A stretch of 41,018 bases of DNA, from contig JAXGMN010000083.1 in NCBI GenBank assembly GCA_040768665.1, positions 1-41,018 on the forward strand, written 5' to 3'. Under the pieces are notes generated by a model that saw nothing but the letters and a program-made list of their open reading frames with translations, was not told the DNA's origin and ran no database searches. Positions 16,935 to 26,352 of this stretch are shown in pieces (within the stretch, counting starts at the first letter, position 1; every line of letters begins with the position of its first letter). This DNA is from JABWBD01 sp040768665. Lineage in GTDB: Bacteria > Planctomycetota > Planctomycetia > Pirellulales > Thermoguttaceae. The translations under genes and the position numbers were made by a program.

Positions 16935-17567
16935 ATGCAAGATCTGCTGAAACCCCTGCTGCTGGTCGCCGTCGTCCTGCTCGTCCCGATCATCCCGTTC
17001 CTCGGTTTCGGCCCTTGGTTGGAAGAGCGGATCGAGAACGGACTCCGGGGAACTCTCCCACCCGCCGTGGTCGCTCTGGCGGTGATCGGACTGCTTTCTA
17101 CGGACGTCTTCCTGCCGATCCCTTCGAGCGTCGTGAGCGCCGTGGCCGGCAACGCCCTCGGGACGGTCGCCGGTGCCACGGCTTCCTGGGTGGGGATGAG
17201 CCTGGGAGCGATCTTCGGTTTCGCACTGGCGCGGGCGTTCGGCCGCGCGCTGGCCCTGCGTTTTGCCGGCGGAGAAGACCTCGATCGAATCGACCGGGCG
17301 AGCGATCGTTTCGGACCGCTTGTAGTCGTATTGGCCCGCCCGGTCCCGGTGCTGGCTGAAGCGAGCGTTCTGTTTCTCGGCACGACGCGGCTCGCCTGGC
17401 AGCCGTTTCTCGTGGCGGCCCTGCTCAGCAATCTTGGCATCGCAATCGTTTACGCCGCATTGGGCAGCTTCGTACGGCTGCCCATCGCGCTGGCCGCCTC
17501 CGTCGCACTTCCACTCGTTGCCGCAGCAGCCGCTCGATGGCTCTGGCCGAAAGAAAGGCAAGAATGA
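16935..17567 (+). CDS. VTT-domain (DedA/TMEM64-type) inner-membrane protein
   Basis: A 210-residue multi-pass membrane protein. Hydrophobic spans are at about 5-25, 42-62, 68-105 and 155-205. The segment DVFLPIPSSVVSAVAGNALG followed by GTVAGATASWVGMSLG matches the core of the VTT (formerly SNARE-associated) family, and RPVPVLAEASVLFLG matches its second conserved loop. Family members act in lipid scrambling, undecaprenyl-phosphate recycling or membrane homeostasis. ATG 16935 has AAGG directly upstream; an earlier ATG at 16927 is out of frame. Its stop overlaps the next start (ATGA), a coupling to a sugar-acid dehydratase that is functionally unexplained. Confidence 0.8.
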   Translation: MQDLLKPLLLVAVVLLVPIIPFLGFGPWLEERIENGLRGTLPPAVVALAVIGLLSTDVFLPIPSSVVSAVAGNALGTVAGATASWVGMSLGAIFGFALARAFGRALALRFAGGEDLDRIDRASDRFGPLVVVLARPVPVLAEASVLFLGTTRLAWQPFLVAALLSNLGIAIVYAALGSFVRLPIALAASVALPLVAAAAARWLWPKERQE

Positions 17568-19537
17568 CCTCCGACCACCTTATGGATTCCGGCGATCCGT
17601 CGCTCTATGAAGTCGTTTCCCACCGCGAGGGCCCCCAGGGCAGGCTTCCGCTCACGCCTGACATGCTCCGCGACCGTCCCAGCGGCGATTTGTTCGGCAT
17701 GACGCAGGATGCCGGGATGGGCTGGGAGCCCTCGGCCGTGGCCGGGCCGCAATACGTCCTCTTGAGCACACTCGGCGGGCTCCGCGGGCCGGATGGCCGC
17801 CCAATCGCGTTGGGCTGGCACACCGGCCACTACGAACTCGACCTGGCGCTGGCTGCCGCGGCAGAGGAGTTTCGCCGGCACGGTGCGGTTCCCTACTGTG
17901 GATACTGTACCGATCCGTGCGATGGCCGCACCCAGGGCACCACGGGGATGTTCGACAGTCTTCCCTACCGCAACGACGCAGCGGCCATTTTCCGCCGGCT
18001 TGCCCGCTCGATCCCGACCGCGCGCGGCGTGCTCGGCGTCGCCACCTGCGACAAGGGACTGCCGGCGATGATGATGGCGCTGGTCAGTTTCAGCGACCTG
18101 GCGTGCGGTCTGGTCCCCGGCGGCGTCACGCTGCCGCCGACGGTCGGCGAGGATACCGGCAAGATCCAGTCGATCGGGGCAAGGTTCTCCCGCGGCGAGA
18201 TGTCGTTGGACGAGGCATCGCTGGAGGGCTGCCGGGTGTGCGCGTCTCAAGGCGGTGGATGCCATTTTCTCGGCACAGCGGCGACGGCCCAGGTCGTCGG
18301 CGAAGCCCTGGGGCTGACGCTGCCGCATGCCGCCCTGGCGCCGTCGGGCCAGGCGATCTGGCTCGACATGGCATCGAGGACCGCCAAAGCGATGATGTCC
18401 ATGGATCAGCAGGGGCTGAGAACACGGGACGTCGTCACCGACGCGTCCGTCCGCAACGCCATGACCGTCTTCGCGGCATTCGGCGGCTCGACGAACCTAC
18501 TTCTGCACTTGCCCGCAATCGCCCATGCCGCCGGATTGCGGCGTCCGACGATCGGCGAGTGGACGGAAGTGAATCGTCGCGTGCCCCGCTTGGTGAGCGT
18601 GTTGCCGAACGGCCCCGTCAATCACCCGACGATTCGCGTCTTCCTGGCCGGCGGTGTGCCCGAGGTGATGCTCCAACTGGCTCGTCTCGGCCTTCTGGAA
18701 CTCGACGCGCTGACGATCAGCGGCCGCAGCCTGGGCGAGGTGCTAGCATGGTGGGAAACGTCTTCGCGGCGAACGGCCCTGCGGCAGCGCTTGCAGGAAT
18801 GCGACAATGTCGATCCGGATGATGTGATTTTCACACCCGATCGTGCCGCGGAATTGGGAGTGACCAGCACGGTCTGTTTTCCGCGGGGCAATCTGGCCCC
18901 GGATGGCTCCGTCATCAAGAGCACGGCAATCGACCCTCGGGTGGTCGATTCCGACGGCATCTACCGCAAGACCGGCCCGGCGAGAGTCTTTGTTCGCGAG
19001 GCCGACGCGGTGGCCGCAGTGAAGGGGACCGCCGGTCGCCCGATCGAGCCGGGCGACGTGATCGTGCTCGTCGGTCGCGGCCCGCTCGGCTCCGGGATGG
19101 AGGAGACCTTTCAGCTTACGTCCGCACTGCGCTATCTGTCCTGGGGCCACGACGTGGCCTTGGTGACCGACGCCCGCTTCTCCGGCGTAAGCACCGGGGC
19201 TTGCATCGGCATGGTCGGGCCGGAAGCCTTGGCCGGAGGCCCGCTGGGAAAAGTCCGCGACGGCGACCGCATCCGCATCGTGATCGATCGAAACCGTTTG
19301 GATGGCTCCGTGGACCTGGTGGGAGACGAGCAGCGAACGTTCAGTCCGGATGAGGCGGCTTGCGTTTTGAGGGATCGCCCGCCGCAAGCTGCCTTGTCGC
19401 CCGACCCGGCCTTGCCCGACGACACTCGCCTCTGGGCAGCCCTGCAGCAACTCGGCGGCGGAACTTGGGGCGGCTGCGTGTTCGACGTCGAGCGGATCCT
19501 CGATGTCATCCATGCGGCCCGCCGAGACCAGGGCTGA
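17564..19537 (+). CDS. yjhG: YjhG/YagF-type D-xylonate (sugar-acid) dehydratase, IlvD/Edd family
   Basis: A cytoplasmic Fe-S dehydratase of 657 residues that converts an aldonic acid to its 2-keto-3-deoxy acid; D-xylonate is the substrate of the E. coli homologue. Collinear matches to YjhG run the full length: RPSGDLFGMTQDAGMGW, LLSTLGGLRGPDG, SDPCDG-like TDPCDGRTQGTTGMFDS (C119), ATCDKGLPA (C162), GGGCHFLGTA (C233), AFGGSTNLLLHLPAIAHAAG and DARFSGVSTGACIG. The three cysteines are the expected cluster ligands. The length equals YjhG, not the roughly 560 residues of IlvD. The start at 17564 overlaps the VTT stop. Neighbouring fucose-related enzymes suggest a deoxy-sugar-acid substrate is also possible. 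Confidence 0.92.
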   Translation: MTSDHLMDSGDPSLYEVVSHREGPQGRLPLTPDMLRDRPSGDLFGMTQDAGMGWEPSAVAGPQYVLLSTLGGLRGPDGRPIALGWHTGHYELDLALAAAAEEFRRHGAVPYCGYCTDPCDGRTQGTTGMFDSLPYRNDAAAIFRRLARSIPTARGVLGVATCDKGLPAMMMALVSFSDLACGLVPGGVTLPPTVGEDTGKIQSIGARFSRGEMSLDEASLEGCRVCASQGGGCHFLGTAATAQVVGEALGLTLPHAALAPSGQAIWLDMASRTAKAMMSMDQQGLRTRDVVTDASVRNAMTVFAAFGGSTNLLLHLPAIAHAAGLRRPTIGEWTEVNRRVPRLVSVLPNGPVNHPTIRVFLAGGVPEVMLQLARLGLLELDALTISGRSLGEVLAWWETSSRRTALRQRLQECDNVDPDDVIFTPDRAAELGVTSTVCFPRGNLAPDGSVIKSTAIDPRVVDSDGIYRKTGPARVFVREADAVAAVKGTAGRPIEPGDVIVLVGRGPLGSGMEETFQLTSALRYLSWGHDVALVTDARFSGVSTGACIGMVGPEALAGGPLGKVRDGDRIRIVIDRNRLDGSVDLVGDEQRTFSPDEAACVLRDRPPQAALSPDPALPDDTRLWAALQQLGGGTWGGCVFDVERILDVIHAARRDQG

Positions 19538-19673
19538 CTGAGTGAGTGCGGCTCCTCTTGGGCCGCCAAGCTGGAACCGAATTTCTCAGAAATCGGGCTC
19601 AAGTCGAGGGGCTGAGAAAGCCGATAAACTGGCGGCAAAAGCGGGGGGAGACTCTGGCCGGAGGGAGCCGAGC

Positions 19674-20303
19674 ATGAGCATCTGGGCCGTGGGAGTTCGG
19701 GCCGCGGGACAAACCGCGTTGCAGTCTGTGGCAAGTCTGATAGGTTCCCCGGCTCCGGAGCGGTCGGAGTCGTCCTCGGACGCCGCTGCGATCGAGGATG
19801 AACTAATCCTCTCTACGGAAGCCGAATCCGCGAAACAGCCCGGCCTGGGGCCGGATCTCGTGGCCAGGCTCTTTCCCGGCGTGCCGCGCAGCGCAGACGG
19901 CAGCATCCACCTCGAAGACATCCGCACGTACCGAAACGAGCGGAGAGACGCCCTGAATGCTCGTATCCGCGAGGCATTTCGCGACGCCGGGCTCGATACG
20001 AACGAGGAGATTCGACTTCAGGTCGGCTACGACGGCCGTATCGTCGTTGCCAACGACCACCCCCAGCGGGAAGAGATCGAACAGATTTTCGCAGACGACG
20101 CCGAACTGCGAAATCACTTCGCCGAAGTCGCCTCGCTCTCGGAACTGATCCGCGCGGGCGACGAAGCGACCAGGTTTCAACGGGCGTACGCCAAAGATCC
20201 CGTCGCCGCAGTCGCGGAGTTCTGGCACCTCTTCTCCGGGCAGGCTCGCCCTGAGTTCAGTCTGCTCATTTGTGGGGACGAGAGTTCGATCGAATTTCAG
20301 TGA
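19674..20303 (+). CDS. Hypothetical protein (209 aa)
   Basis: From ATG 19674, preceded by GGAGGGAGCC, the product begins MSIWAVGVRAAGQTALQSVA. It has an acidic middle and a C-terminal half with recognisable helical content (IRTYRNERRDALNARIREAF; EEIEQIFADDAELRNHFAEV). There is no signal peptide or catalytic motif. The in-frame extension to 19542 has no ribosome binding site. No family recognised. The stop lies against a degenerate palindromic element. Confidence 0.6.
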   Translation: MSIWAVGVRAAGQTALQSVASLIGSPAPERSESSSDAAAIEDELILSTEAESAKQPGLGPDLVARLFPGVPRSADGSIHLEDIRTYRNERRDALNARIREAFRDAGLDTNEEIRLQVGYDGRIVVANDHPQREEIEQIFADDAELRNHFAEVASLSELIRAGDEATRFQRAYAKDPVAAVAEFWHLFSGQARPEFSLLICGDESSIEFQ

Positions 20304-20304
20304 G

Positions 20305-20404
20305 TGGCTATCCGCAAAAGGGTGACAGGCACCCTACATCTTGTGCGGCACCCGTTTCGAATACATTACATCCGGTAGCCACTCCCCGTTGCCGGATAGG
20401 CTCT
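20305..20404. repeat. GGGGAC-type palindromic element, degenerate copy 2
   Basis: The left arm GGCTATCCGCAAAAGGGTGA continues to GACAGGCACC. The right arm, on the complement, reads AGCCTATCCGGCAACGGGGA. The layout matches the family (outer arm, GGG.GACAGGCACC, spacer, complement), but with several mismatches and an eroded right inner arm. Confidence 0.5.
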
Positions 20405-20541
20405 GCGTTTGGATTCGGTGCTCTCGGGGATCCGATGGCGATGCGGGAGTACCGGCCTGCGGCAGATTGACGCAGGAGAGCGACGCATTGACGGCTATCT
20501 TGCTTCATTCGTCTAAGCAGTTTTGGCCTCATTCTTCAAGC

Positions 20542-20558
20542 CGGCACGCCACTTGCAC
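20542..20558 (+). promoter_or_regulatory. Sigma-54-type promoter for csbD
   Basis: GGCACGCCACTTGCA has GG (20543-20544) and GC (20555-20556) separated by exactly 10 bases and matches the consensus GGCACG-N4-TTGC completely. It lies about 130 bases before the csbD start codon. Confidence 0.6.
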
Positions 20559-20688
20559 ATTTTCAAGGGGTCCCTACTCGGGCGCTCACCCATTGCGTAC
20601 GCGCCCGCCGGGGGCAGAGTTAATCGATGCCGCGACGCTCGTCGGGCGGCATCGTCGTGTATGGTTCATTATTGAAGGGAGAAGAGAA

Positions 20689-20886
20689 ATGAATTGGGAT
20701 CAACTGGAAGGGAAATGGAAGCAGTTCAAGGGAGAAGCAAAGGCGAAGTGGGGCAAGCTCTCGGACGACGACCTCGACGTGGTCGCCGGCAAACGGGAGA
20801 AGTTGGCCGGGCGGATCCAGGAGCGCTACGGGTACGAGCGAGATCGGGCCGAGCGTGAGGCCGATGAATTCGTCCGCAGCCTGTAG
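20689..20886 (+). CDS. CsbD-family stress-response protein
   Basis: A 65-residue, highly charged cytoplasmic protein. It begins MNWDQLEGKWKQFKGEAKAK and continues WGKLSDDDLDVVAGKREKLAGRIQ, the diagnostic CsbD pattern. CsbD proteins are induced under general stress in other bacteria; the molecular role is unclear. The start has AAGGGAGAAGAG upstream. A sigma-54-like element about 130 bases upstream suggests it is controlled together with the two csrA genes of this window. Confidence 0.9.
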   Translation: MNWDQLEGKWKQFKGEAKAKWGKLSDDDLDVVAGKREKLAGRIQERYGYERDRAEREADEFVRSL

Positions 20887-20947
20887 CGCGCTGTCACAGG
20901 ACGGAACGCTGCTGGGGTCGCTCCTGATCCCCAGCACAACGAGCGGC

Positions 20948-20971
20948 AAGGAGTGGCCGAGCCACTCCCTT
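20948..20971 (+). terminator. Hairpin after csbD, possible terminator
   Basis: AAGGAGTGGC and GCCACTCCCTT pair, with one bulged base, around a CGA loop. It lies about 60 bases after the stop, with no T-run. Confidence 0.35.
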
Positions 20972-21130
20972 ACGGTTATCACAATAGGGCCGCGAATTTC
21001 GCGGACCAGCGTCTTGCACGAGCTGTTTGGAGAGACCACCGGCAGCCTCAATCCTCCTCAATCCTCTAGGCCATCCAGACTGCCAAACAGTCATGAACGA
21101 TTCGCAACCAACACCAGCGCGCCCGCGGTT

Positions 21131-21384
21131 CTATTCCTTCGGCGGAGTGATGTCGACGTCGGGGACGGTGATCTCGGTCTCCTTCTGCTGGACGTCGACG
21201 TCCGGCACGGTGACATCCTTCTTTTCGGTCCCAACATCCACGTCCGGCCTTGAACGTCGACCTCCGGCAACTGGCCCGGGTCGGCCTGCATATCGACGTC
21301 GGGCATACGACCCGGCTCCTCGACCTCGGCGTCGCCGATCAAGCGCCCCAGCATCAACACGGCAATCAGTCCCAGCATTCTCAT
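21131..21384 (-). pseudogene. Small exported PDVDV-repeat protein, frameshifted
   Basis: From ATG 21384 (AGGAC upstream) the product starts with a hydrophobic leader MRMLGLIAVLMLGRLIG, then MPDVDMQ and LPEVDVQ. At about 21250 the frame changes, and the next frame continues the same pattern: PDVDVGTEKKDVTV, PDVDVQQKETEITV, PDVDITPPKE and stop at 21131. The shared repeat shows that one gene of about 84 codons has lost one base. Acidic V-P-D-V-D repeats suggest a secreted cation-binding or structural peptide; no family was recognised. Confidence 0.7.
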
Positions 21385-21717
21385 GGAAGTCCTGTCCTGT
21401 TCTCGGATTTCAAAGTAGCACTCTCAACACGAGCTTGGAGGAGCACATTCCATGCCGCTGCCGACTTCCCATGGTAGGTTCCGCTCGCCGAGCGGGACCG
21501 TGTGGCTATCTCCTCGCCAACCGCGCACTCTACCCAGGTCGCGGGCAGCATTCCTGCATTTCCGCGACTTTTTGACGTCCTCTCGCCCACATAGGCGACA
21601 AAATGGCAATAAGTGAGGCGGAACTGGAGCGGCTGCATGCCGAGCGTTCTTTCCTGGGACTCGGTACCTGGTCGACAACGGTGGAGCGAATCGTTCCACA
21701 AGCGAAAGGAAGAAGAC

Positions 21718-21978
21718 ATGGCTCGCGTGGCATCCACAAAACGACGCAAAACAGGTTTTCAACTCGTACTGGCTCTTCTCGTGATCGTCGTCCTGTTTGT
21801 AGCCATCGGTTTCTCTGTCAGGCTGGTCACGCCTCTTCCATCGCCAGAGCCAAATTACCATCGACCAGGAGAAATGCAGGAAGATATCGGGCGAGCAGCC
21901 GAGGCGAGCCGGGAGGCGGTAAACCGGACGGCCGAGGCCGTGCAGAGCGCTACGGAGAACGAGTCGGTTGAGCCATAG
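21718..21978 (+). CDS. Small single-span membrane protein
   Basis: An 86-residue protein with a basic N-terminus (MARVASTKRRKTGF), one membrane span (about 15-37, LVLALLVIVVLFVAIGFSV) and a polar outer tail predicted to be helical (EDIGRAAEASREAVNRTAEA). GGAAGAAGAC precedes the ATG. It lies in a group of small envelope or stress genes with csbD. Function unknown. Confidence 0.65.
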   Translation: MARVASTKRRKTGFQLVLALLVIVVLFVAIGFSVRLVTPLPSPEPNYHRPGEMQEDIGRAAEASREAVNRTAEAVQSATENESVEP

Positions 21979-22185
21979 CCGCCGCTGCTGCGCCGAGCCC
22001 CGCGGAAAGGCGATCGGAATCGCCGTGAACAACTCGTGGCTCCGGCTCTGCCATGTTCACGCTCCGTTGCTTCGTTCCGGCCCCCGGGTCGTCGGCGGAG
22101 GTGAGTATGGCCTCCAAAAGAACTTGCATCTGCCTCCGTATCTGGGGCGTTGTCGGCATCGCCGCCGTTAACGTTGACCCAGGAA

Positions 22186-23759
22186 TTACGAGGTTACGGC
22201 GACGGAACGTTTCCTCCTCAGCGGCAAGAGGAACAGCCCCCGATCTGCCATGCCCTTCACAATCAGGAAGGCCGACTCCAGCCAGACGGACTGAGCTCTT
22301 TGAGCAACCTTACAGGGCGTCGCGGTTTCGCTCTGCTGGTGAAGCATTTCTTTGCCCGACCCGCACGGGCTTTCCGTACGCTTGCAACCGCGCCGTTTCC
22401 GTCGCCTCTTCCCAATCGGCCAGGCTTCGAGCAGTTCATCCTTGGCGGCTCGGGCAGCCGTATCCCTGGCAACGTTCCGCATCTCCCACGGGTCAGTGAC
22501 AAGATCAAACAGTTGCTCGTGGACGACTCGGCCGCCCTGCCGGAAACGGACATATTTCCAGGTTTGCTGGTGACCGTGACCACCTGGTTGTCGACGCTAC
22601 GAGTTCGCTGAACGCGTACTTGCGCACGGGCCGGGCTTGCCTTGAACCAAGGGAGCAGGCTTTTCCCCTGCACCCGCGGCGATGGAACCTCCAGGCCGGC
22701 CGTCTCGAGCAGCGTCGGGAACAGATCGATGGAGCAGGCCAGTTCATCGATCCGTTTCCCGGCCGGCACCACTCCGGCAAGTCGGAGGATCAGCGGCACG
22801 CGCATGGTCGCCTCATACCCAGTACTTCCCTTGGTCCACGCTCCTGCTCGGCCATCATCTCGCCGTGATCGGCCGTATAAACGACGGTCGTAATGATCGG
22901 CCAATCCGTGGCGATCCAGCTCGTCGAGCACCAAGCCGATGTTGTGGTCGATCTGCGAACGTATCCGTAATAGTAGGCCAACGTTTTCCGATGCAGTTCC
23001 TCCGAATCGTACAAACCCGACTTGCTCAGAAACGACTCTGCCCCGGGCATCTCCCGATCGATCTGGTGAAGACGGGAGGCAGGGTCCGTTCGGCTTGGAT
23101 CGTACCAGCCAGAGCGAGGGCAGATCGGCGTATGGCCATGGAACGAACACCAGACGACGAAGGGCCGTTCCTTGTTCTGCCGGATGTATTCGATCGTCCT
23201 GGCGACGGCAACCCACAGCGTCATGCTCCTCGTTGCGAGCAGGAGTTCGCCCACCTTGGCCCGGCCGGTGCCTATCGTATGGGAGCACGGTCTCTTCGTT
23301 GTACTTCCATTCATGGGCCGGCACCTCGACGACGTCGAAGCCGTGGTTGGCCGTGGCCGGGCCCATTACCATATGGTGCTTGCCGAAAGTGGCTGTGGCA
23401 TAGCCGGCGGCCTTGAAAAGTTCGGCCACGGTCAGCTCCCGTGGGTTCTGCGCGTTTCCATTGGAGTACGTGCCGTGGCTCCGCGCGTAGCGACCGGTCC
23501 AAATCGAGTAGCGCGAAGGAACGCACTGGCCCGTCTGGCAGATCGCCCGGGTGAACAGCGTGCCCTGCCCGGCCAGTCGGTCGAGGTTGGGAGTGCGGAT
23601 CTCCTGATTGCCGTAACATCCCAGAGCCCGGGCGTTATGCTGGTCTGACATGATGAAGACAACATTGCGCCGGGTTTCCGTCTGCGGGGAGGATGCCTGC
23701 GCTGCGGGAGCGGCAAGCATGAGCGAGAGCAGAACAAGCGATAGGGAAGCGTTTCCCAC
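22186..23759 (-). pseudogene. Sulfatase with about seven frameshifts
   Basis: The GTG start at 23759 (AAGGAG upstream) gives a signal peptide. Next come NVVFIMSDQHNARALGCYGN and the formylglycine motif CVPSRYSIWTGR, so it was a type I exported sulfatase. After KYNEETVLPYD the sulfatase-like reading switches frame repeatedly: KERPFVVWCSFHGHTPICP in a second frame, then HNIGLVLDELDRHGL in the first, YTADHGEMMAEQE in the second, RVPLILRLAGVVP in the first, and the tail EQLFDLVTDPWEMRNVARD in a third. Neighbouring genes are mostly intact, so decay is likely, though clustered assembly errors are possible. The second sulfatase (28.4-29.8 kb) is intact. Confidence 0.75.
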
Positions 23760-24420
23760 GAGCGTGGCTCCTTCGTTTTGTGACGGTGCGCCGCCGGCGG
23801 CCCGACTGCCGCAGGCGATCATCGGCCATCAAAGCCCAATTCTACCGCGGACTCGCAGCCACGTCGAGGAAAGGTGTGCGGCGGCACCGACCATCGCTCC
23901 ACAGCAGTTACCGGCTAACATTTCTCGCTCCGGCCTCCCGCGTTCACTGGCGGATTGGGCTTTACGAAAGCGGCGGAAGCTCCCCGAAGCGGACGCGAGA
24001 CTGCGACCCGGCGGTTGACACCGGACTGGCTGCCAACAACCCAGACTTCCCGCACGTGAAACATCACCTGCGTGGCACCGTGCAAGTAGAACAAGTCGGG
24101 ATAGCCGTGGCCGTACGCGCCGAACTCGCTCAAAGCGCCCGGCTGTTGGCCCTGGCGATCCGGATGGCCGAGCCAGGTGCCGTTGGCGGCGAAACTTTCT
24201 CCGGGTCGCCATGGACTCCGGCGTGGGAAATCGGCGGTCCCGACGACGAGTTCGTCCCGGAAGCCGTCTTCGGGGCCAAGTTGAACCGTTGCACATTGGA
24301 CCATCCCGTATTGTTTTCGCACAGTGCCGGCTGCAGCCACTCTCTGCCAGGACCGATGCCCGGCAGGGCTAATTCCTTGTTACGAAGCGACTTATGCCAC
24401 ATCCTCGCGCGAGGGTGTTG
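23760..24420. other. Region without a supported gene
   Basis: About 660 bases between the broken sulfatase and csrA. Minus-strand open frames (for example 24340-23915, with YPDLFYLHGATQVMFHVREV) look protein-like in part but have no ribosome binding site and no family, and neighbouring frames interrupt them. It may be an eroded gene or a dispersed repeat. Confidence 0.35.
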
Positions 24421-24421
24421 A

Positions 24422-24439
24422 TTGGTACGCGTCATGCGT
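24422..24439 (+). promoter_or_regulatory. Sigma-54-type promoter for csrA copy 1
   Basis: TTGGTACGCGTCATGCGT: GG (24424-24425) and GC (24436-24437) are 10 bases apart. The similar element before csrA copy 2 and the similar leader that follows support it. Confidence 0.6.
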
Positions 24440-24503
24440 AAGCAACGCAGCGAGAGTCTGACAGGAAAACGACGATCCTCAGTCATGGAATGGAGTCATG
24501 GCC

Positions 24504-24692
24504 ATGCTTGTGTTCGGCAGGAAGCAAGGCGAAGCCGTCGCGATTGGCGAGAACATCCAGGTCTGGATCCGCGAAATTCACGGCGGTCGTGCCAAGATCG
24601 GGATCGAGGCTCCCGATCGAGTTGTGATCCGGCGCAAAGAACTTCCCGGACACGTCGATGCGTCGAACCGCAGCAGACCAGCCGAGGAATGA
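24504..24692 (+). CDS. csrA: CsrA carbon storage regulator, copy 1
   Basis: A 62-residue RNA-binding translational regulator. MLVFGRKQGEAVAIGENIQV and the following GIEAPDRVVIRRKEL match CsrA throughout, including the arginine of the C-terminal RNA-binding face. Positions 4-5 are F-G instead of the common L-T/S. ATG 24504 was preferred to ATG 24498 because it restores the canonical MLV start and places the -12 GC 67 bases upstream, as in copy 2. The leader contains three GGA motifs, two of them near the ribosome binding site, so autorepression by CsrA is plausible. The next gene begins 129 bases downstream. Confidence 0.93.
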   Translation: MLVFGRKQGEAVAIGENIQVWIREIHGGRAKIGIEAPDRVVIRRKELPGHVDASNRSRPAEE

Positions 24693-24820
24693 CGGCTGTA
24701 CCCTGCCGGAATCTGCGTTATCCCCATCGTCCACGGGGCTTTCGTCCGTGATTTCGACCCGGCGTAAGCGGCGCCGCGATGCCTGCTCTGTACCCCCGAA
24801 GAAGTGATAGGAGAAGTGAA

Positions 24821-26335
24821 GTGAACCCTTGCCCTGTGAATCACGATCTCTCCACCCTTTCCGTCCCGGACTCGCTTTTCGCGGAAGGTGAACGGTTAGC
24901 GCGGAAGGTCGAGAGGGTCGAAATGCTCAAGGCCGACAAGCGGTATCGAGAGGCCGACGACCTGGCGTGGTCCGTGCTGCGGGAGTTGGGGATAACCGAT
25001 TATCAGGTGCTCAAGCGGTCATCACCGGAGGAGCTTCTTGACATCGTTTCGTCCGAGCTCCATGGCGTCGCGTCGCGCATGCTTTGCGAATGCGGGCTGA
25101 GCTATAAGTTCCGGAGAGAGAACTATCATCTGCACGCGATTCGATTCCTCGAGGACGCCGTGCTGTTTGATCGGGGAAACATCAAAGCCATCCTGAATTT
25201 GACCGACCTCTGCGTGGAGGTTTCTCCCGAACGGTTTCATCCCTACATTGGCCGGCGCGAAACGGGCTATCCCACCGGCAGCCCGGAGCAGGAGATCTTA
25301 AGGGAGTGGGAACTTGGGTTCACGTTGCTGCAGTCCATGCTTGAAGAGGAGTTCGGGATCACTGCCGAACATCTCCGCGGCGAATCGCCGCTCCCGAAGT
25401 TTCGCGACGAGCAAGACGAAGGATATGCCTTATGGGCCGTTAGTAACCTTGGCCGGATCATGCTGCACATCGGGCGTCAGGACAGAATTGAATGCCCCGC
25501 GAACAGGGGAGAGCCGTTTTTCAGTGAAGCCGCCGAGTGTGCCGGCCTTGTTCTCGATATCGTCGGGCTGCCGCGCAAACGGCTGCAAATCGGTGAGGCG
25601 CTCGACGCGCGGCTCAGGTCCGGCCATGAGCCGTTCGGCCGGCGCACTCGTGCAGTTGCCGAAGCCTTTTCGTTGCTCGGAACGGTCAGCGAGTCGCGCG
25701 GGGATGTAAGACAAGCTCTCTCTTTCTTCCGGCTGGCGAGTGAGGTCGATGATACCTTGCGCTACGTGCAGAACCGGGTACAAGCTTTATCGCTTTGGGA
25801 AACGCACGGCGTTGCCGCATCTCCAGCGGCAAGAGGTAAACGGAATGGACGCGAGGGCCGAAGAGGCAGGCACATCGAGAAACGCTCATCCAATGCAGCC
25901 CATGAAAGAGCGTCGTGGTGTGAACTGCGTGCGCAGCAGCCGGAGGCGCTGGATGGCCGAGCATCACTCGCCGTGGAGCGTGCCCTTTCCAACGCCGTGG
26001 CGTTGCGTCCTGTTCTGGAGCAGTTCCTGAAAGACGTCGGAACGCTCAAGCTCCGTGGAGCCGAAGCGGAGCAAGCGCTGCTTGATGAAGCGAGTGCTCA
26101 TGAATCGCGGCAGTGGGAGACCGCGTTCAGCGCAGAGGGCTTTTTGGCATTGCTTGGCGTCAATGTATTACTCGAACAAGTGGCTTTGCGCAAAGAGACA
26201 CATCGGGCGGCCCGCGCCGAGGCGGTGCTGGCGCAGTACCTGGAAATCGAAGAGGCTGCAGCGTGTGATCGGGCACTGCAAGAGCTGCGGGAGAAAGCGC
26301 GGCCGGCCCTTGAAACACTCCTGCATTTCGGTTGA
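24821..26335 (+). CDS. Large hypothetical helical protein downstream of csrA copy 1
   Basis: A 504-residue protein with GTG start 24821 (AGGAG nine bases upstream). It appears soluble and mostly helical: repeated helix-turn segments such as AEGERLARKVERVEMLKADK, IRFLEDAVLFDRGNIKAILN and AVAEAFSLLGTVSESRGDVR resemble degenerate TPR-like pairs. A basic stretch (GKRNGREGRRGRHIEKR, about residues 342-358) interrupts it. No signal peptide or membrane span, and no family was recognised. It may share the csrA transcript. A TPR-type scaffold is only a suggestion. Confidence 0.65.
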   Translation: MNPCPVNHDLSTLSVPDSLFAEGERLARKVERVEMLKADKRYREADDLAWSVLRELGITDYQVLKRSSPEELLDIVSSELHGVASRMLCECGLSYKFRRENYHLHAIRFLEDAVLFDRGNIKAILNLTDLCVEVSPERFHPYIGRRETGYPTGSPEQEILREWELGFTLLQSMLEEEFGITAEHLRGESPLPKFRDEQDEGYALWAVSNLGRIMLHIGRQDRIECPANRGEPFFSEAAECAGLVLDIVGLPRKRLQIGEALDARLRSGHEPFGRRTRAVAEAFSLLGTVSESRGDVRQALSFFRLASEVDDTLRYVQNRVQALSLWETHGVAASPAARGKRNGREGRRGRHIEKRSSNAAHERASWCELRAQQPEALDGRASLAVERALSNAVALRPVLEQFLKDVGTLKLRGAEAEQALLDEASAHESRQWETAFSAEGFLALLGVNVLLEQVALRKETHRAARAEAVLAQYLEIEEAAACDRALQELREKARPALETLLHFG

Positions 26336-26352
26336 ACCTAGTCGGAGGATAG

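Noticed and set aside
23915..24340. A minus-strand ORF that looks partly protein-like.
   Set aside because: No ribosome binding site, no family, and adjacent frames overlap it; kept only as a possible eroded region.
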